The translations under genes and the position numbers were made by a program. The notes under the pieces are model-generated. The model had not been told where the DNA came from and searched no databases. It saw nothing but the letters and a program-made list of their open reading frames with translations. A stretch of DNA of 64,000 nucleotides from positions 150,031 to 214,030 of the forward strand of contig NZ_PJRR01000025.1 in NCBI RefSeq assembly GCF_002858865.1, given 5' to 3'. Shown here piece after piece: positions 34,598-42,861 of this stretch. Position 1 is the stretch's first letter. Each line of letters starts with the position of its first letter. The DNA comes from Caulobacter vibrioides (GTDB lineage Bacteria; Pseudomonadota; Alphaproteobacteria; Caulobacterales; Caulobacteraceae).

Positions 34598-35218
34598 TTG
34601 GCCGACGAACCGGACCGCAAGCCCGCCTGGCTCAGGCCGCATGGAAAGCCATGGGGCGTCTCGTCCAGCAAGGTCGTCTACGACAATCCGTGGATCACCC
34701 TGACCGAGTATCAGGCCATCGCGCCCACCGGGCGGCCGGCGCTGTACGGCAAGGTCGGCTTCAAGAACCAGGCGATCGGGATCGTGCCGCTGCACGACGA
34801 CGGCACGGTGACGCTGGTCGGCCAGAACCGCTTTTCCCTGGCCAACTATAGCTGGGAGCTGCCCGAGGGCGGCGCACCGCACGGCGAGGACCCACTGGAC
34901 GGCGCCAAGCGCGAGCTGGCCGAGGAGGTCAGACTGCAAGCCGCCGACTGGCGGCTGATCCTGCGCATGGAGCTCTCGAACTCCGTCACCGACGAGATCG
35001 CCTACGGCTTTCTGGCCATGGGTCTGTCGCCCACCGCGGGCGAGCCGGACGAGACCGAGGACTTCGCCGTCGCACGGGTGCCGTTCCGCGAGGCGCTGGA
35101 CGCGGCGACCGCAGGCCATATGCCCGACGCAATTACAGTGGCGTTGTTGCTGAGAACGCACCATATGGCGGTGCGAGGCGAACTGCCGGCCGATCTGGCC
35201 GCTTTGATCCTCGCATAA
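34598..35218 (+). CDS. NUDIX hydrolase
   Basis: About 206 residues. The Nudix box lies near residues 87-112 (GGAPHGEDPLDGAKRELAEE, with the REL-x-EE core), so it should cleave a nucleoside diphosphate linked to another moiety, as ADP-ribose or NUDT5-type pyrophosphatases do. No ATG precedes the conserved part; TTG 34598, eight bases after GGGGGA, is the best start, with GTG 34562 as an alternative. Confidence 0.85.
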   Translation: MADEPDRKPAWLRPHGKPWGVSSSKVVYDNPWITLTEYQAIAPTGRPALYGKVGFKNQAIGIVPLHDDGTVTLVGQNRFSLANYSWELPEGGAPHGEDPLDGAKRELAEEVRLQAADWRLILRMELSNSVTDEIAYGFLAMGLSPTAGEPDETEDFAVARVPFREALDAATAGHMPDAITVALLLRTHHMAVRGELPADLAALILA

Positions 35219-35294
35219 GGCGTCGTTCGTTGGCCTAGAGCATTTTCAAACAGGATGCGCTATGCTGGCCTCGCGCCTGGGAAGGGAGATCCCG

Positions 35295-36134
35295 ATGCCG
35301 AAGCATCTCGAAGTGGTGACGTCCGACACCGAAACGCCGGTGTGGGTCGCGCTGCGCAACCAGGCCGAACACGCCGCCAAGGCCGAGCCGGCGCTGGCGT
35401 CGCTGCTGAACGCGGTGATCCTCAGCCACGACAACCTCGCCGACGCCCTGACCTTCCAGCTGGCGCGGAAGCTGGGCGACCAGGAAATGCGGGCGATGAC
35501 GGCGCGCGAGTTCGCCGCCGACGCCTTCGAGGATGACCCGTCGATCGTCGAGGCGGCCGAGGCCGACCTCAAGGCGGTGTTCGAGCGCGATCCGGCCTGC
35601 AAGGGCTATGTCCAGCCGTTCCTGTTCTTCAAGGGCTTCCTGGCGCTGCAGACGCACCGCGTGTCGCACTGGCTGTGGAACCAGGGCCGCGAGACCCTGG
35701 CCTTCTATCTGCAAAGCCGCTCCAGCGAGGTCTTCCAGGTCGACATCAATCCCGCCGCCAAGATCGGCAAGGGCGTGTTCATCGACCACGGCACCGGCAT
35801 CGTCATCGGCGAGACGGCGGTGGTCGGCGACGACGTCTCGATGCTGCATGGCGTGACCCTGGGCGGCACCGGCGCCGAGCGCGGCGATCGCCACCCCAAG
35901 ATCGGCAAGGGCGTGCTGCTGGGCGCGGGCGCCAAGGTGCTGGGTAACATCACCGTCGGCGACTACGCCAAGGTGGCCTCGGGCTCGGTGGTCCTGCGAC
36001 CCGTGCCGGCCCACTGCACGGCGGCCGGCGTGCCCGCACGCCTGGTCAACTGCCCGACCTGCGAAGAACCCGCCAAGACCATGGACCACACCCTGGCCGA
36101 AGCGGTCTATTCGACCTCCAGCTACGAGATCTGA
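35295..36134 (+). CDS. cysE: serine O-acetyltransferase
   Basis: First committed step of cysteine synthesis: serine plus acetyl-CoA gives O-acetylserine. 279 residues: an N-terminal helical domain (about 1-140) and a left-handed beta-helix of hexapeptide repeats with DINPAAKIGKGVFIDHGTGI, HGVTLGGTG and KVASGSVVL. Active-site His residues are in FIDHGTG and SMLHGVT. ATG 35295 follows GGGAAGGGAGA; the open frame reaches back to 35262. Confidence 0.95.
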   Translation: MPKHLEVVTSDTETPVWVALRNQAEHAAKAEPALASLLNAVILSHDNLADALTFQLARKLGDQEMRAMTAREFAADAFEDDPSIVEAAEADLKAVFERDPACKGYVQPFLFFKGFLALQTHRVSHWLWNQGRETLAFYLQSRSSEVFQVDINPAAKIGKGVFIDHGTGIVIGETAVVGDDVSMLHGVTLGGTGAERGDRHPKIGKGVLLGAGAKVLGNITVGDYAKVASGSVVLRPVPAHCTAAGVPARLVNCPTCEEPAKTMDHTLAEAVYSTSSYEI

Positions 36135-36917
36135 GTGAAACTGCTTTTGCGTCGCCTCGGCGGCCTGGTGCTGGCCGCCGCCATCGGTTTGGCCGCGCCC
36201 GTGCTGGCGGCCCCGGCGCCGGTGGGCGGCTACAAGGTCGTCAAGAGCTATCCGCATGACACCCGGGCGTTCACCCAGGGCCTGCTCTATCGCGACGGCT
36301 TCATCTTCGAGAGCACGGGCCTGCAGGGCCGGTCGTTCATCCGCAAGTGGAACCTGGAAACCGGCGCCATCGAGGCCGAGCGGACCATCGACTCCCGCTA
36401 TTTCGGTGAAGGCATCGTCGACTGGAAGAACCGGGTCTATGCGCTGACCTGGACCGACCAGGTCGGCTTTATCTACGACATCGACAGCTTCGAGACGCTG
36501 GGCGAGTTCAGCTATCCCGGCGAGGGCTGGGCCCTGACCCGCGACGACAAGCGGATCATGATGAGCGACGGCACCGCCTTCATCCGCTTTCTTGATCCCG
36601 AGACGCTGAAGGAGACGGGCCGGATCCAGGTCACCGACAACGGCGTCCCGGTCACCAAGCTCAATGAGCTGGAGTGGGTGAAGGGCGAGCTTCTGGCCAA
36701 TGTCTGGCAGACCACCCGCATCGCGCGGATCGACGTGGCGACCGGGCGGGTGAAGGGCTGGATCGAACTGGCCGGCCTCCTGCCGGAAGCCGGCGTGCGG
36801 GGCGACCGCGACGATGTCTTGAACGGCATCGCCTATGACGCCGCCGGCGATCGTCTGTTCGTCACGGGCAAGCTGTGGCCCAAGCTGTTCGAGATCAAGC
36901 TGACCGAAGCGAACTAG
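36135..36917 (+). CDS. exported glutaminyl-peptide cyclotransferase
   Basis: 260 residues with a signal peptide (MKLLLRRLGGLVLAAAIGLA, cleavage near VLAAP). A five-bladed beta-propeller of the bacterial/plant glutamine cyclotransferase family, recognised by HDTRAFTQGLLYRDGFIFES, LQGRSFIRKWNLETG, LNELEWVKGELLANVWQT and VLNGIAYDAAGDRLFVTGK. It converts N-terminal Gln of exported peptides to pyroglutamate. Its GTG start follows the cysE stop with no gap, so the two are probably co-transcribed. Confidence 0.9.
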   Translation: MKLLLRRLGGLVLAAAIGLAAPVLAAPAPVGGYKVVKSYPHDTRAFTQGLLYRDGFIFESTGLQGRSFIRKWNLETGAIEAERTIDSRYFGEGIVDWKNRVYALTWTDQVGFIYDIDSFETLGEFSYPGEGWALTRDDKRIMMSDGTAFIRFLDPETLKETGRIQVTDNGVPVTKLNELEWVKGELLANVWQTTRIARIDVATGRVKGWIELAGLLPEAGVRGDRDDVLNGIAYDAAGDRLFVTGKLWPKLFEIKLTEAN

Positions 36918-37103
36918 TTTGCGGGAACCGCGTCCGGGCGCTGGCGTTTAAATCACGTTCGCCCCTCTACGCCCCCCGACCTAGTGGGCGGACCTGGGTC
37001 CCGGCTGCGCGACGCGCCGGGGCCCAAACTATATGTGCGGCGGATTAGACGCCGCGAGGGGGCTTCAGGCGCGGGCGTCCACACCTTCTCCACCTTAAGC
37101 GGC

Positions 37104-37132
37104 TTGCCGTTCTCGCGGCGGGCGCTAGTTTC
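37104..37132 (+). promoter_or_regulatory. possible promoter of the DUF3126 gene
   Basis: TTGCCG, 14-bp spacer, then GCTAGTTTC, a fair match to the Caulobacter housekeeping consensus (TTGACGS, 10-14 bp, GCTANAWC), about 50 bp before the start codon. Confidence 0.35.
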
Positions 37133-37179
37133 GCGCGGACGAGCGCCCCGGGCGCCCAGCCATCAATGAGGATCCCCCC

Positions 37180-37386
37180 GTGGACGCCACAACCGTCGCC
37201 AAGCTCGAAAAGCACCTGAAGCGCACCTTCGGCAACCCGCACATCCAGGTGAAGCCGCGTCCCAAGCAGAAGGACTCGGCCGAGGTCGAAGTCGCCGGCG
37301 AGTTCATCGGCGTCGTCTTCCAGGACGAGGACGAGGACGGCTCGTTCATGTTCGAAATGGCCATTCTCGGCGAAGACCTCGACTAA
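37180..37386 (+). CDS. DUF3126 family protein
   Basis: A 68-residue cytoplasmic protein (MDATTVAKLEKHLKRTFGNP ...) with VKPRPKQKDSAEVEVAGEFI and an acidic end. This conserved alphaproteobacterial family commonly sits near cysE, as here. Function unknown. GTG start with GAGGA eight bases upstream. Confidence 0.88.
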   Translation: MDATTVAKLEKHLKRTFGNPHIQVKPRPKQKDSAEVEVAGEFIGVVFQDEDEDGSFMFEMAILGEDLD

Positions 37387-37501
37387 GCCTTTCTCGCCCG
37401 CGCCCTGTCGGTGATCGACGGGGCGCGCGGCGGCCGCGATCCTTGTATGCGCGGCCCGGTCGGGCGTTGATCGCCGACCCTCGCCCCGCTTGAATGGGGC
37501 C

Positions 37502-38191
37502 ATGACCTTTCACGTTCTCGATCGCCCCGTCTGTTCGACCCTGATGGGCCGCCAAAGCCATCTGGCCATCCGGCGCGGGCGCGCCTTTCGGATGCATCCC
37601 GACTACGGTCTGTTCGCGGGCCTGGAGGATGAAGGTCCCGAGGCGCTGGCCGACCTCGGCGCCCTGGTGTGCGAGCATGGGACCGTGGGCCTGATCGCGC
37701 CCGATGCGACCCCGCCGGTTCCCGGAACCGAGGTGGTCTCCAACGCCGTCTGCCTGCAGATGGAGGCGGTCGAGGTTGTGCCGGCCTGGGAGGTCGACTT
37801 CGAGATGCTGGACCTTGGCGATGTCGACGGGCCCGAGATGCTGGCCCTGGCGACCCTGACCAAGCCCGGGCCGTTCTTCTCGCGCACGCATCAGCTAGGC
37901 GATTTCATCGGCGTACGGCTGGACGGCGAACTGATCGCCATGGCCGGCCAGCGCATGCGCCCGGACGGCTATACCGAGGCCAGCGGCGTCTGCGTCCACC
38001 CCGACCATCGCGGCGAGGGCTATGCGGCGCGGCTGCTGCGCGAGGTGACCGCCCGGATCCTGGCGCGCGGCGAGAAGGCGTTCCTGCACAGCTATACCGA
38101 CAATGCGACGGCGATCCGGCTCTATGAGTCGCTGGGCTATCGGGGGCGGCGGGAGCTGATGTTCACGATTCTTCGGCCTGGCGAGGCTTAG
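37502..38191 (+). CDS. GNAT-family N-acetyltransferase
   Basis: 229 residues. The C-terminal half carries the acetyl-CoA site: VCVHPDHRGEGYAARLLREV near 165-185, then HSYTDNATAIRLYESLGY. The N-terminal half is a family-specific extension. Substrate unknown. It converges with the GST gene so closely that their stop codons share bases (TTAG at 38188-38191). Confidence 0.88.
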   Translation: MTFHVLDRPVCSTLMGRQSHLAIRRGRAFRMHPDYGLFAGLEDEGPEALADLGALVCEHGTVGLIAPDATPPVPGTEVVSNAVCLQMEAVEVVPAWEVDFEMLDLGDVDGPEMLALATLTKPGPFFSRTHQLGDFIGVRLDGELIAMAGQRMRPDGYTEASGVCVHPDHRGEGYAARLLREVTARILARGEKAFLHSYTDNATAIRLYESLGYRGRRELMFTILRPGEA

Positions 38192-38835
38192 TAGGCTAGC
38201 CGGCCTTTCATTTCGTCGAACGGAATCATCACGGCCTCTCGATAAGCCGGACGGGCCTGCAGACGCCCGTACCATGCCTCGACATTGGGCGTTCTTGGGC
38301 GGTCGATCTCAAGAGCGTAGTAGCGAAAGAGGTGCGTCCCGCATGGAATGTCGGCCAGGCCAGGCTGGTCGCCGCCGAGGAACGGTCGGTTAGCCAGTAT
38401 CTGGTCGAGCAGAAGGAAATGTTTGGCGCAGGCGGCGAGGGCGGTCCGGATCGCGTCATTGTCGCGCTCGGGTTCCGGCGTACGATACCACCCCCAGAAC
38501 ACGCCCGTCAGGAAATCGCGCTGTAAGGCGGTTTGGGCCCAGTCCATCCAACCGTCGGCTTGGGCGCGATCGACCGGCGATGCGGGCCACCATTCGGAAC
38601 CGCCATATCGCGCTGCTAGATAGCGAAGAATGGCGTGGGATTCCCACACCATAACGCCGCCATCATCGATGACAGGGACTCGTCCATGCGGGTTCATGGC
38701 CAGGAAGCTGGGTTCATCGAGCCCGCCATGGTCGCCACCGGCGGGGATATGCTGGTGGGAAAGACCAAGCTCTCCCACCAGCCAAAGCACCTTCTGAACG
38801 TTGAAGGAGGAGCCGCGCCCCCAGACCTTCAACAT
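38188..38835 (-). CDS. glutathione S-transferase family protein
   Basis: 215 residues. Thioredoxin-like N-terminal domain (MLKVWGRGSSFNVQKVLWLV, the MNPHGRVPVIDD cis-Pro region, VWESHAILRYLAARYG glutathione-binding Glu-Ser) and an all-helical C-terminal domain (GGDQPGLADIPCGTHLFRYY). Overlaps the stop of the convergent GNAT gene. Substrate unknown. Confidence 0.9.
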   Translation of the reverse strand: MLKVWGRGSSFNVQKVLWLVGELGLSHQHIPAGGDHGGLDEPSFLAMNPHGRVPVIDDGGVMVWESHAILRYLAARYGGSEWWPASPVDRAQADGWMDWAQTALQRDFLTGVFWGWYRTPEPERDNDAIRTALAACAKHFLLLDQILANRPFLGGDQPGLADIPCGTHLFRYYALEIDRPRTPNVEAWYGRLQARPAYREAVMIPFDEMKGRLAY

Positions 38836-38841
38836 GAGCCC

Positions 38842-40836
38842 CTAAGCCTCCATCGCCTTCGCGCCGGCCTTGCGGGCCCAGCGGTAGAAGCCGACCACCA
38901 CGATCGCAGCCGCCGCCAGCGACAGGAACATCCCGACGTGCTCGGACGGCGCGAAGGGCAGGGCGAGCGGATCGCCCTTGCCGGTCGAGACGATCAGCAG
39001 AGCCAGGGAGACGTTGAACAGGCTTTCGCCGACGATGAAACCCGAGGCGATCAGCACGCCCAGGCGCCGGGACGGTTCGGCGGCGCGGTCTTTCGACACG
39101 ACCTTCTCGTACAGCCAGCCGGCGAGGGCGCCGACCACCACCGGGGCGGTGACGGAGCTGGGCAGATAGATCGCCAGGCCCACGCCCAGCGGCGGCAGGC
39201 TGAGGCGCTCGTGGCTGGTCTTGCGCAGGATCGCGTCGACGGCGACCAGGCCCAGGCCGATCAGGGCGCCATAGCCCAACAGGCCCCAGTCGAGATTTCC
39301 ACCCAGAACGCCCTTGGCCAGGGTCGAGATCAGGGTGGCCTGGGGCGCCGCCAGCGGTTCGTCCGAGATGGCCTGCAGATTCGGCGCGCCGGCAAAGCCG
39401 TACGAGCGGTTCAGGAGCTCCAGCACGAACGGGATGACCATCGAGCCGGCCAGCACGCCGATGATCAGGCCGACCTGCTGCTTCCAGGGGGTGGCGTCGA
39501 CCAGCTGGCCGGTCTTCAGGTCCTGCAGGTTGTCGTTGGCGACCACGGCCACGGCCAGGACGCAGGTGGTGACATACAGGGCGAAGGCGATCAGGGCCTT
39601 GGTCACGTCCGGGCCGATGACGCCGCGGCCGACCATGCCGACCATCAGCGAAGCGCCGAGCACGCTCAGGATGGCGATGCCGGAGACCGGGCTGTTGGAC
39701 GAGCCGATCAGGCCGGCCATGTAGCCGCAGACGGCGGCGGCCAGGAGGCCGGCGAAGACGAGATAGCCGATGCCGATGGCGACCAGCGGCGTCGTCAGGC
39801 TGGCGATCGGTCCGCCCGTGAGAAAGTGCGCCAGGAACCAGCCGGCCGGCGCCAGCAGCAGCACCGAGACCAGACCGACGATGCCGATCGGAATGTCCTG
39901 CTCGACGCGGGGCAGCTTGGCGCCGCCGGCCTTGCGGGCCTGGGCGGCGGCGAAGGCTGATTTGAGCCCCGAGGTGATCGGGCCGACCAGCTTGGCCAGG
40001 GTCCAGATGGCGGCCGCGCCGATGACGCCCGCGCCCAGGAAGCGGACCTGGCTCTTCCAGACCGTCAGGGCATGGGTCGCGGCGTCGGCCTCGGGCATGG
40101 GGGTGACGAGGGTGAGGATCGGCACCAGGATGGCCCAGGCGATGAACAGGCCCGCGAACATGGCGACGCCGACCGTGATGCCCATCAGGTGACCCGCGCC
40201 CATCAGGGCCAGAGAGCTGGAGGCGCCGATGCCGGTCGCGCCCGACGCCGCACCGATCTTGAACTTGAAGTAGGCGGCGATCTCGGCCGCGAACAGCTTG
40301 GCCGCGCCCAGGGCGCCGAACAGGGCCGAGGCCAAGGCGCTGAAGCCGATGGCGGCCAGACCCGCCTTGCCCTCAGCCGCGCCTTCGCGCGAGCCGGCGC
40401 CGACCTTCAGCACCTCGGCGGCGGCGACGCCTTCGGGGTAGGGCAGGTTGGAGTTGGTCACCAGCGCCCGGCGCAGCGGGATCGTGTACATCACCCCCAG
40501 GATGCCGCCGACGGCGCAGGCGCCGAACGTCGGCAGGAACGGTACATTGGCCCACCAGCCGATCATCAGGAGGCCCGGCAGCACGAAGATCACCGCCGAC
40601 AGCGTGCCGGCCGCGGACGCAATCGTCTGGACGATGTTGTTTTCCTGGATGGTCGAGGTCTTGAACGCCCGCAGCAGGGCCATCGAGATGACGGCGGCGG
40701 GGATCGCGGTGGCGAAGGTCAGGCCGACCTTGAGGCCCAGATAGACCTGGGCGGCGGTGAACACCAAGGTGATCAGAATGCCGAGCAGGACCCCGCGAAG
40801 GGTGAGTTCCGTGCGCGGCGCAGTCGTATCGGCCAT
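38842..40836 (-). CDS. OPT-family oligopeptide transporter
   Basis: 664 residues with roughly 14-16 hydrophobic segments. Early features LTLRGVLLGILITLVFTAAQ, YLGLKVGLTFATAIP and NSNLPYPEGVAAAEVLKVG are typical of the OPT superfamily's bacterial branch, which takes up small peptides or related compounds with protons. ATG 40836 (MADTTAPRTEL) is preferred to the in-frame 40851. A terminator-like hairpin separates it from phoH upstream. Confidence 0.92.
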   Translation of the reverse strand: MADTTAPRTELTLRGVLLGILITLVFTAAQVYLGLKVGLTFATAIPAAVISMALLRAFKTSTIQENNIVQTIASAAGTLSAVIFVLPGLLMIGWWANVPFLPTFGACAVGGILGVMYTIPLRRALVTNSNLPYPEGVAAAEVLKVGAGSREGAAEGKAGLAAIGFSALASALFGALGAAKLFAAEIAAYFKFKIGAASGATGIGASSSLALMGAGHLMGITVGVAMFAGLFIAWAILVPILTLVTPMPEADAATHALTVWKSQVRFLGAGVIGAAAIWTLAKLVGPITSGLKSAFAAAQARKAGGAKLPRVEQDIPIGIVGLVSVLLLAPAGWFLAHFLTGGPIASLTTPLVAIGIGYLVFAGLLAAAVCGYMAGLIGSSNSPVSGIAILSVLGASLMVGMVGRGVIGPDVTKALIAFALYVTTCVLAVAVVANDNLQDLKTGQLVDATPWKQQVGLIIGVLAGSMVIPFVLELLNRSYGFAGAPNLQAISDEPLAAPQATLISTLAKGVLGGNLDWGLLGYGALIGLGLVAVDAILRKTSHERLSLPPLGVGLAIYLPSSVTAPVVVGALAGWLYEKVVSKDRAAEPSRRLGVLIASGFIVGESLFNVSLALLIVSTGKGDPLALPFAPSEHVGMFLSLAAAAIVVVGFYRWARKAGAKAMEA

Positions 40837-40858
40837 CAACATGTCCAACAAAAGCTTA

Positions 40859-40889
40859 AGGCGGCCGGACCTTGCACGCCCGACCGCCT
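40859..40889 (-). terminator. probable terminator after phoH
   Basis: AGGCGG (40859-40864) pairs with CCGCCT (40884-40889), extended inward with one mismatch; on the minus strand the stem is followed by TTAAGCTTTTG. Weak U-tract, so termination may be partial and allow some read-through into the OPT gene. Confidence 0.4.
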
Positions 40890-40926
40890 CAAACTCAAGC
40901 CTTCAGTGTCGTGTGCTGTTACGAAA

Positions 40927-41703
40927 TCACAGGACGCCCAGCATCTCCGCGACCAGCGGGTGGCGGACGATGTCGCGATCAGCCAGGCGCACCACGGCGA
41001 TGTTGGGGACCGCGTCGAACTTGGCCGCGACTTCCGCGAGGCCCGAGATGCCGGGCAGCAGGTCGGACTGGTTCGGGTCGCCGGTCACCACCATGGTCGA
41101 ATGCCAGCCCAGCCGCGTCAGCAGCATCTTCAGCTGCATGTAGGTGCAGTTCTGGGCCTCATCGATCACCACGAAGGCGTTGTTCAGGGTGCGGCCGCGC
41201 ATGAAGCCGACCGGCGCGATCTCGATGGCGCCCTCGGCCATCAGGGCTCGCATGCGCTTGACCGACAGGCGATCGGTCAGGGCGTCGTAGAGCGGGCGCA
41301 GATAGGGGGCCAGCTTGTCCTCCATGTCGCCGGGCAGATAGCCGATCGACTCGCCGGCTTCGACGGCGGGACGCGAGAGCACGATGCGGCTGACGCGGCC
41401 GGCCTCCAGCGCCTCCACGGCCTTGGAGATGGCGATATAGGTCTTGCCGGTGCCGGCCGGGCCCAGGGCCATGACGAGGTTCTTCTCGTCGATGGCTTCC
41501 ATCAGCTGCGCCTGGCCCGGCGATTTGGGTTTTATGGTCTTTAGGTAGCTCTGGTCCCGACTGTCGCCGCTCGCGGCTCCGTCCTGGGGCAGGGGTGACC
41601 AACCGCGATGATCGACCGGCAGGCGACGCACCTTGGCGTCGTCATATTGGCCGGTCTCGTGTGCGCCTTCGCGCGCCATCCGCTTCAGGGCTCGCTTGGT
41701 CAT
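40927..41703 (-). CDS. PhoH-family ATPase
   Basis: 258 residues. Walker A ALGPAGTGKTYIA near 85-97, Walker B FVVIDEAQNC near 175, and GDPNQSDLLPGI, matching the helicase-like core of PhoH. The N-terminal 70 residues are a basic, poorly conserved region. PhoH proteins bind ATP and are linked to RNA metabolism, but the role of this stand-alone form is uncertain. ATG 41703; a terminator-like hairpin lies 22 bp upstream. Confidence 0.9.
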   Translation of the reverse strand: MTKRALKRMAREGAHETGQYDDAKVRRLPVDHRGWSPLPQDGAASGDSRDQSYLKTIKPKSPGQAQLMEAIDEKNLVMALGPAGTGKTYIAISKAVEALEAGRVSRIVLSRPAVEAGESIGYLPGDMEDKLAPYLRPLYDALTDRLSVKRMRALMAEGAIEIAPVGFMRGRTLNNAFVVIDEAQNCTYMQLKMLLTRLGWHSTMVVTGDPNQSDLLPGISGLAEVAAKFDAVPNIAVVRLADRDIVRHPLVAEMLGVL

Positions 41704-41724
41704 CAAAGCCTCCATTCAGACAAG

Positions 41725-41754
41725 AAAAAAGGACGAGCCCGTGAGGCGTCGTCC
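41725..41754 (-). terminator. terminator-like hairpin in the phoH leader
   Basis: GGACGA-GCC (41731-41739) pairs with GGC-G-TCGTCC (41745-41754), a nine-pair stem with one bulge. On the minus strand it is followed by six T (41725-41730), the form of an intrinsic terminator, only 22 bp before the phoH start. It would act on transcripts heading into phoH. Confidence 0.6.
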
Positions 41755-42040
41755 TTGGCGGTGAGCTGGGTTTTCACGAAGTCGCGTGCGCGGCGGGGCG
41801 GCTCGGGCGCGCTTCCCAAGGGGGAAGTCCCAGGAGACGGTGCTGTACGCCGAAACGCCAAGAGTCACACCTCGTCTTCGTCAGCGGGCGGGCGAGAAGC
41901 GCTTGTCTCCAGGCCCGGTACGAAAGGAAAATGATTCCCGCTGGAGGAATGTTCCCTCTCGAATCGCCCAACTACAATGGCGCATCATGGTTTCCGGGTC
42001 GTTAACTCGGAAATCGCGCGCAAGAAAACGAGGCATACGG
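41755..42040. other. intergenic region between divergent phoH and gamma-carbonic anhydrase genes
   Basis: Together with the hairpin this makes a 337-bp gene-free stretch. It must hold the promoters of both genes. Open frames across it have no family-like sequence. No clear promoter consensus was identified. Confidence 0.5.
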
Positions 42041-42571
42041 ATGACTGTCTATTCCTTGGGCGCCACGACGCCGACGCTTCCCGCGCAAGGCGAATACTGG
42101 ATCGCCCCGTCGGCGAGCGTGATGGGGAACGTGATTCTCAAGAAGAACGCGAGTATTTGGTGGGGTGCGGTCGCGCGCGGAGATAACGATCCGATTACGA
42201 TCGGCGAGAACAGCAATGTCCAGGACGGCTCGGTTCTCCACACTGATCTTGGCGCGCCCCTGACCATCGGCGCCAACGTGACCATCGGTCACATGGTGAT
42301 GCTTCACGGCTGCACGATCGGTGACGGCTCGCTGATCGGCATTGGTTCGATCGTCCTGAACGGCGCCAAGATCGGAAAGAACTGTCTGATCGGCGCCGGC
42401 GCCCTGATCACCGAGGGCAAGGAGATCCCCGACAACTCGATGGTGATGGGCGCGCCCGGCAAGGTCGTCCGCGAGATCGGCGAACAACACGCCATGATCC
42501 TGCAGGCCTCGGCGCTGCACTATGTCGAGAACTGGAAGCGCTACGCGCGCGATCTGAAGATCGTCGAATAG
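42041..42571 (+). CDS. gamma-class carbonic anhydrase family protein
   Basis: 176 residues of left-handed beta-helix hexapeptide repeats. The three zinc His of the family are visible: [21 protein letters not shown] (two His). The YrdA/CaiE-like end [20 protein letters not shown] is present. Catalytic activity of this branch varies. ATG 42041 starts the conserved sequence although the frame is open far upstream. Confidence 0.92.
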   Translation: MTVYSLGATTPTLPAQGEYWIAPSASVMGNVILKKNASIWWGAVARGDNDPITIGENSNVQDGSVLHTDLGAPLTIGANVTIGHMVMLHGCTIGDGSLIGIGSIVLNGAKIGKNCLIGAGALITEGKEIPDNSMVMGAPGKVVREIGEQHAMILQASALHYVENWKRYARDLKIVE

Positions 42572-42576
42572 GGGTT

Positions 42577-42621
42577 GGGAGCGCCGCCCGCTTGCTTGGG
42601 GGGATGCAAGGCGGCGCTCCC
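42577..42621. terminator. strong hairpin after the gamma-carbonic anhydrase gene
   Basis: GGGAGCGCCGCC (42577-42588) pairs exactly with GGCGGCGCTCCC (42610-42621), and CTTGC / GCAAG pair inside the loop. No U-run follows. Six bases after the stop codon, it probably ends or protects the transcript. Confidence 0.55.
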
Positions 42622-42622
42622 G

Positions 42623-42653
42623 CTTCTCGCGCTGGGCACATGAGCGCGAGAAG
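42623..42653. repeat. second hairpin, 11-bp perfect stem
   Basis: CTTCTCGCGCT (42623-42633), nine-base loop, AGCGCGAGAAG (42643-42653), directly behind the previous hairpin, followed by TTCTCGC. The remaining 200 bp to the GMC gene show nothing further. Confidence 0.55.
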
Positions 42654-42861
42654 TTCTCGCGGCGATCCAGGTCGCGGCGAGTGGGTAGGGGCGAATGGCG
42701 CCCAAATTCGTGCATAAGTAGTATAGGCCGTATTGGAGACGGCGGAAAGGCGGAAACGCGCGGCGCGAGGGCGGCGCGTTCAGCAAGCGCTTGCGCGCGG
42801 CTCAAACCCAGACCAATCTCTGCCTTAACAATGATAACCTTCGAGGGAGGGCGTCGGGGCT

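Noticed and set aside
41774..41971. Minus-strand frame of 65 codons in the phoH leader region
   Set aside because: Composition is not protein-like and no start signal precedes it, although a short leader RNA here is possible.
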